This document shows, piece after piece, positions 59,061 through 64,000 of a DNA stretch of 64,000 nucleotides. The position numbers and the translations under genes were made by a program. The notes below the pieces were generated by a model. That model was not told where the DNA came from. It ran no database searches and was given only the letters and a program-made list of their open reading frames with translations. Numbering within the stretch: position 1 is the first letter of the stretch; every line of letters begins with the position of its first letter. This DNA is from Toxotes chatareus. Taxonomy: Eukaryota; Chordata; Actinopteri; Toxotidae. The DNA lies in the NCBI GenBank assembly GCA_016801885.1, contig CM028891.1, positions 14,553,517-14,617,516 on the forward strand, in the 5' to 3' direction.

Positions 59061-60889
59061 CTCCCCTCCTCTCTCCCCCAGCTCACTAGCTCTCTGTTCC
59101 TGCCAGATGGTATCAATGCAAAGCTGAGAGCAGAGGAAAATCAAAGGTAGGCTTCAGAGGCTTGAAAACCAAGAAAGCACAGCAGTTATCTCCTGCTGTT
59201 CAGATGACACATTTACAGGCTTCATGCACTCTATGGAGAATAACCTCAGGAGAGAGTGCCAATAAGAAAACACTTCACCGCACTCCGTGAAACAACAACT
59301 TTTACAGCTACAGTGTTGTACAGTAAGGATGCGTAGGGATAAATCACAGTATGCACCTGGATGTGATGACCAAAAAAAGAAAAAGAAATCATTTTTTCAT
59401 TTCATGTGCTTATTGATGACTTGGAAATAAAAGTATTAACAAAGAAAAACTAATGACTTACATCTAAGAATCCATTATTAGTTCAGTCACAAAAATGGCA
59501 CGCAGGTGTACAAAGCCACGGAAAATCCAGAGCCACCAGTCAGTGTCATTAGCTGGAAATGTCAAGGTGAACTCTGAATCTGAGGGGTGAGAATCACAGG
59601 ACTGGAGACGGCCTCTGGAGAAAAGAGGATGAGACATTTCTGTCTGCTGTCCCCCCGTGCTCCTCCACTCTAGTTATGGCAATGAATATAATGATTCAGT
59701 GGAGGGATGGGCAGACTGCCACAGTGTTGATGAGAGACTCTGCCAGTTTTATATTATCATTTATAACACAGCAGTGATGTGTTTATGAAGAAAGCAGATT
59801 ATACTTTTCAATAGGTGGAGGCCATTTGGAACAACCGCAGATAAACTCTTAAAAAATAATACATTGACTCAAGGCCTTTCTGTGTTCCCAAGCCTTAAAT
59901 GCATAATTCAATCTAGCATCCAATTCTCTTGATTCTCATTGTCGCTATGTTTGGGGAGGGTGAGGCTACAGAGCATGGGGAAATGAGAAAATGAGTTTCA
60001 GCTGCAGCTCTTTCAGACCTCCACCAGCGTCCCGTGGGTATTCTCATTTCAAATTCAAAGACAAAATAATTAGAGGCCGTTTTGTTGAGGGTAGCCTTCA
60101 TTTAAATCAGATCAAAGTACAGCGTAGGGACGTACTGGCTCCATGATGTAGCATCCATGAAGAGTTTTGTAAAGATTATTTAGTCTCTCCAAGGTCTATG
60201 CTGCACACAAAAGTCAACAGAGATGTTTTGGGAACCCACTATGCTCCTTTGACCACTGGGTCGTTTTCTCAGTATCCTCTTCAGCCTGTCTTTACAACTT
60301 TAAATACATCTTGAGGGAAACTTTTCAGAAGAAGTGGTGAATGTTGTATACGGCTTATGTGATATTTCTTGGGGATAAATGAATCACTGTGCTTGCTGGC
60401 CGCCAGCTGGTAGATGATGATCTAGTAACTGGGACAAATGTATTTTCTCCATATCTGATGGGGTTGAAGAAATGTAGTAGATTAAGCCAGGAATTAACAG
60501 AAAGGACCATAAGATCCCTTTCAATCTGCGTCACATTTCAAGGGTGCATTCATAATGTTCACATCTGCCGCCTGTAGATTATCATTATTTTTCATCCCTT
60601 CCCCCCATCACGATGTCACAGATCAGACGTAATAAAAAAACCTATTTGAAATGAATCTCAGATGGATATAACACATTGGTAATACTGACCTAATCTTATT
60701 TGCCATGCAGGTATTAACTTTAGTATCCATGGGATTACAGCGACTCTGTATTTGCTTATCTGGTTTAAGTCCTTTAAACCAGTGGTTTCTAACCTTTATT
60801 TGTCAAACACACCATCATAGCCACAGTGGATAAATTCAAGTACCCTTCATCAGTATTCATGTTCAAAATATATGTTCTCATGAATGGAT
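59061..60889. other. Noncoding stretch, nothing definite
   Basis: Unique sequence of moderate composition; some of it (59500-59760, 59990-60130) is free of simple repeats, but I see no diagnostic signal. No gene was found. Confidence 0.5.
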
Positions 60890-61220
60890 TATAAACTGTT
60901 TAGCATAATTATTGACATTAAAATGAATACTGTTTCAACAATTTATCCCTTACACTTGAATAGTTTATGTTTCTTTGGTCAAGTTTGCATTCGTACTGTT
61001 TACTATACTATTTTCTGCTATTTATCTATTACATAGCTAGCAAATTCAACTGTCAATTTACTGTCTCAGCTAATGGATTAAACATAACTGTATTTACATT
61101 GTTTATCTATTAGCCAGCTGTCTCAGCTGTAGCTTTCTATTTCAATAGTTTATCCTCTACTGTTAGCTGTTTCAGCTCCATTAACGATAGCTAACAATTT
61201 CAACCTTTACTGTAAATTTA
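60890..61220. repeat. Degenerate internally repetitive sequence
   Basis: Recurring variants of TTTCAA.AGTTTATC.., ACTGTTAGCTGTTTCAGCT and TTCAACTGTCAATTTACTGT at roughly 50-70 base intervals suggest an old, diverged tandem or dispersed repeat. It follows AACCAGTGGTTTCTAACCTT at 60778-60797, a word I associate with the start of a fish interspersed repeat. Confidence 0.35.
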
Positions 61221-63095
61221 ATAATAAGAATGACACCAAATTGTAATCTCATTTTTCTGTTTATTTTCCTCCTTCACACTATGTGCATATATTCTTTCAT
61301 CAACATTTTTTTGTTTAGTTAATTAGTTGTGTTTTCCACATACCTTTTCAACTCTAGTAGTACCTGCTATAGGTTTCTGATTGCGTCTGACACAGCACAA
61401 TGTAGGACCAATGCTGTCAAATCTCAAGTTCTAAGTGCATAAAAAAATCTGCTTAAAACTCAGATATGATAAACTCTCCTGTGGGTTTACCATGATGCCT
61501 GTATCTGCAGCAGTTAAAGGTCAGCTGCACACATCTCAGACACTTCTATAAGACCAATTGATAATTTACTTGACCAGCATACAAACCCAGCATCCAACTT
61601 CCTCATGGTCCATTAAACACACGGTTATCTAAGATACATGGAGTGTGTGTGGATGTTTAAACACTATAATTGCCTGTCAGTGGATTCTGACGCTGAGGAG
61701 TTAATTACCTTCTATGTGTGTGTGAGGTGCATGTTGACACAGTTGGCATGTGAGTGACAGGTTGGAGTTTGCTGCAGATGGTGTGTGGTATTGTACATCA
61801 CGAGTGGCGACGTTTAATGAAAATGAAAGTGATTTGTGTTAAATGTAGTCCTATGGTCTCAGAAAGTCAAATTAGCTCTCTGACGTCTGCATAACAACCA
61901 TTCAGTGTCTCGATTTGTTTGCAGAATAACGACCCTATAAAGCTCAGATGCTATTAATAGTATAGCGATGTGACTGTTACCATATATCCATTACAACAAT
62001 TAAACTGATAGCCTAAATTTATGAAATGCTGTGTGAAATTCTGCGTAACTAAATGAGGAATGTCATCCATGTATCTGCACTCCAGCTGCCTTTGATGTAC
62101 CTTTGAAACAAACTTCAAAGTTCGTGGACTAGCTCTAGTTTGTACTGATGTCTTACAGAGGTTGCAAAGGGTGTGCTGCTATAGAAGAAGATATGAAGCC
62201 TTTCACTGTGGGGCTGAAGAAGCAACTGCGGGGCAGCCTCGGTCACAGAGTTAAAAGGAGGGTATACTTTCAACAAATGACCCATGTGCTGCAATAAGTG
62301 AAAAATAACTCAGGCAGCGTTTGGCCTTATTTGCGTTCAAGGTCACAGTGGGCTGGAGTCTATCTATCCTACTAAACACAGGCAGAGAGGCACACTCATA
62401 TTAATGCACACTCTCAGTGTCGGCTAGTCGGTCTCTGTAGTCCAAAAACATGTGACTGCTCCAAAGATGATTCATATGAGTGTTTGTCTACCACATGTGT
62501 TTGTGCAGTATAAGGCAGCTAAAGGTTGTCAAAGTTGCCCTGGTTGGAGAGGTTGTTGTAAACCAAAGCCATTTTCATTTAGAGATCAGTACATTTGTTA
62601 AGCGAACGCAGGTCTGGAAAACTGGTCGTGGGTCAATCACAAAACAGTGGTTCATGGGTTGAAATAACGGAAAAGCGAATGTTGTTTTCCATTCACTGAC
62701 ATAATGCATGTGGCGCACTGTGTTGTCAGGGAACATGCAGCACAATTAGTGCACGTTTTAGATTAATTTTCAAGTGTGAAAACAAATGTGCAGAAAAGCT
62801 TTCTCTTCCCATTTACTGGAGTAACAAATCTGGGTGGATTTAAGCATCTGGAGTGTGAAAATGTCCTGAAAATACTTGGAATAGTTAGATAGTTAGATAT
62901 TTGGGGGAAGGTTTTGGTGTAGTTTTCTGCAGGGACCATGTACAAAAACATTAATATCCTACAGAGAGAGGAGATGTTCACCAGATTTAGGTACTGGTTT
63001 AATTCCATCTGTAGTGCCTCAGCTGGCAGACACAAAGACCACCATTATTAATTATTATTAACTATTACTAAGACTACTGTACTGTACACATATTT
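61221..63095. other. Noncoding stretch, nothing definite
   Basis: No gene, RNA or recognised repeat; AT-rich, unique. Confidence 0.5.
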
Positions 63096-63140
63096 GATTT
63101 CTTTCCAAGAGCTAGATGAGTAGATTGCTATACAAATACA
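63096..63140. mobile_element. Possible fragment of the foldback element
   Basis: TTTCTTTCCAAGAGCTAGAT and GAGTAGATTGCTATAC resemble the left arm of the foldback family (TCTTGCTGAGAATTAGAT at 3453-3470). The match is short and could be chance. Confidence 0.25.
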
Positions 63141-64000
63141 CTATAGGAGAATAAGCATAATATCTTTAATGTTAGTTAAAGATTGGCTTCATGATTTAAA
63201 GAAATCAGTGAGGCGGTCAGTAGGAGACAAGGCACAGTTGTCTCCCTAAGGCACAATTGTCTCCACAAAAATTATATTAAAGTCACATTTGCTGTGCACT
63301 CAATCATCCATCATCCAATTTAATATCAGGCTGGATGCAGAGCTTATAGGTACCCAGTGCCCTTTTGTTCTCTTTAGATGCAACTTTTTTGCATCTTTCT
63401 AACCACAGCAGATCCACATCAAATTCTTTCTGGGTGTGGAACCACTTAGAGCCGTGATGTGGAGAGCAATGTATGCAGCATCACATTTTTTTTTTTTTTT
63501 TTTTTTTGCTGTGGTAGGAGTACAGCATTACCTCAGGGGCTTTATGCCTGAAAATAATGCTGCACATTGAAGAATGAGTGCATGAATTGCGCAAGTGATC
63601 AAGTAGCAAGTGCAACAACCCAGATGGCTTTTGAATGAGGCTGTGTACTGGCTACACTACAGAAAAGCCCATCTACAGGGCAGCATTAACCACTGCGGCC
63701 CCTTGCTGATATAGAGTAAACAGAGATATGTGTGAGCAAGAATAAAAGAGTAGGGATGGGGAGGTGGGGATGTACATAAAGCATCTCAGTGAAATAAGAG
63801 ACACAGTATGGAAAACACAGTGGGTTGTGAAAATGACAAGTGTAAAGAAAAGAAAAATAACAGTGCCCTGGAAATTCTGGTTCCCATTTTTATATATATT
63901 TATATATACTTTTTCGGTCTGTTGGCATAGGCAGTGCACAGTTAGACAAAAGTGATTAGAGCAGATTTTCCTGGATCCACTTTGTTCTAAGTAGAGCCAC
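63141..64000. other. Noncoding stretch with a poly(T) run
   Basis: No gene was found. T22 lies at 63486-63507. The window ends in unique sequence with an AT dinucleotide run near 63890-63907. Confidence 0.5.

Noticed and set aside
1..64000. CRISPR arrays, insertion sequences, phage genes or bacterial operons
   Set aside because: No regularly spaced identical repeats, no coding density and no bacterial gene structure; the sequence is vertebrate nuclear DNA.

Overview
The window looks like nuclear DNA of a teleost fish, probably a percomorph. It is AT-leaning, rich in dinucleotide microsatellites and poly(A)/poly(T) runs, and carries several dispersed repeat families that I recognise as common in percomorph genomes. 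There is no operon-like coding density, no rRNA or tRNA gene and no CRISPR array. More than 99% of the window appears non-protein-coding.

The one protein-coding feature I can support is the last coding exon of TMX3, a thioredoxin-related protein of the ER membrane, on the + strand at 1132-1401. Bases 1-1131 are the intron before it. The exon encodes the transmembrane helix, a very acidic cytosolic tail and a C-terminal KKTD ER-retrieval signal. Its 3' UTR follows, with an unresolved end.

From about 1.9 kb to 64 kb I find no convincing gene. As I recall, in human the 3' side of TMX3 faces a large gene-poor interval before DSEL, so a fish gene desert here would fit conserved synteny. This desert holds two kinds of material. 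(a) Old mobile-element relics: a foldback element with long inverted arms and TTAA ends (3408-4009) and a partial copy (7811-8035); a repeat family seen three times in both orientations (38519-38830, 45196-45370, 53690-53910); a second family seen twice (14205-14580, 40650-40960); and single copies near 1.6 kb, 28.7 kb and 36.4 kb. (b) Non-repetitive blocks with unusual motif density that read like cis-regulatory elements. The best are 32.23-32.96, 43.90-44.26, 49.86-50.31 and 51.44-51.68 kb. Four sites match the RFX X-box at 11801, 38058, 50279 and 52314.

No new biological system is evident. The items most worth checking are the candidate enhancers with RFX sites, the TTAA-flanked foldback element, a perfect 16-bp-stem hairpin at 34340-34378, and a weak orphan exon candidate at 35501-35734. 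Conservation could not be measured here, so all enhancer calls are inferences from sequence character.
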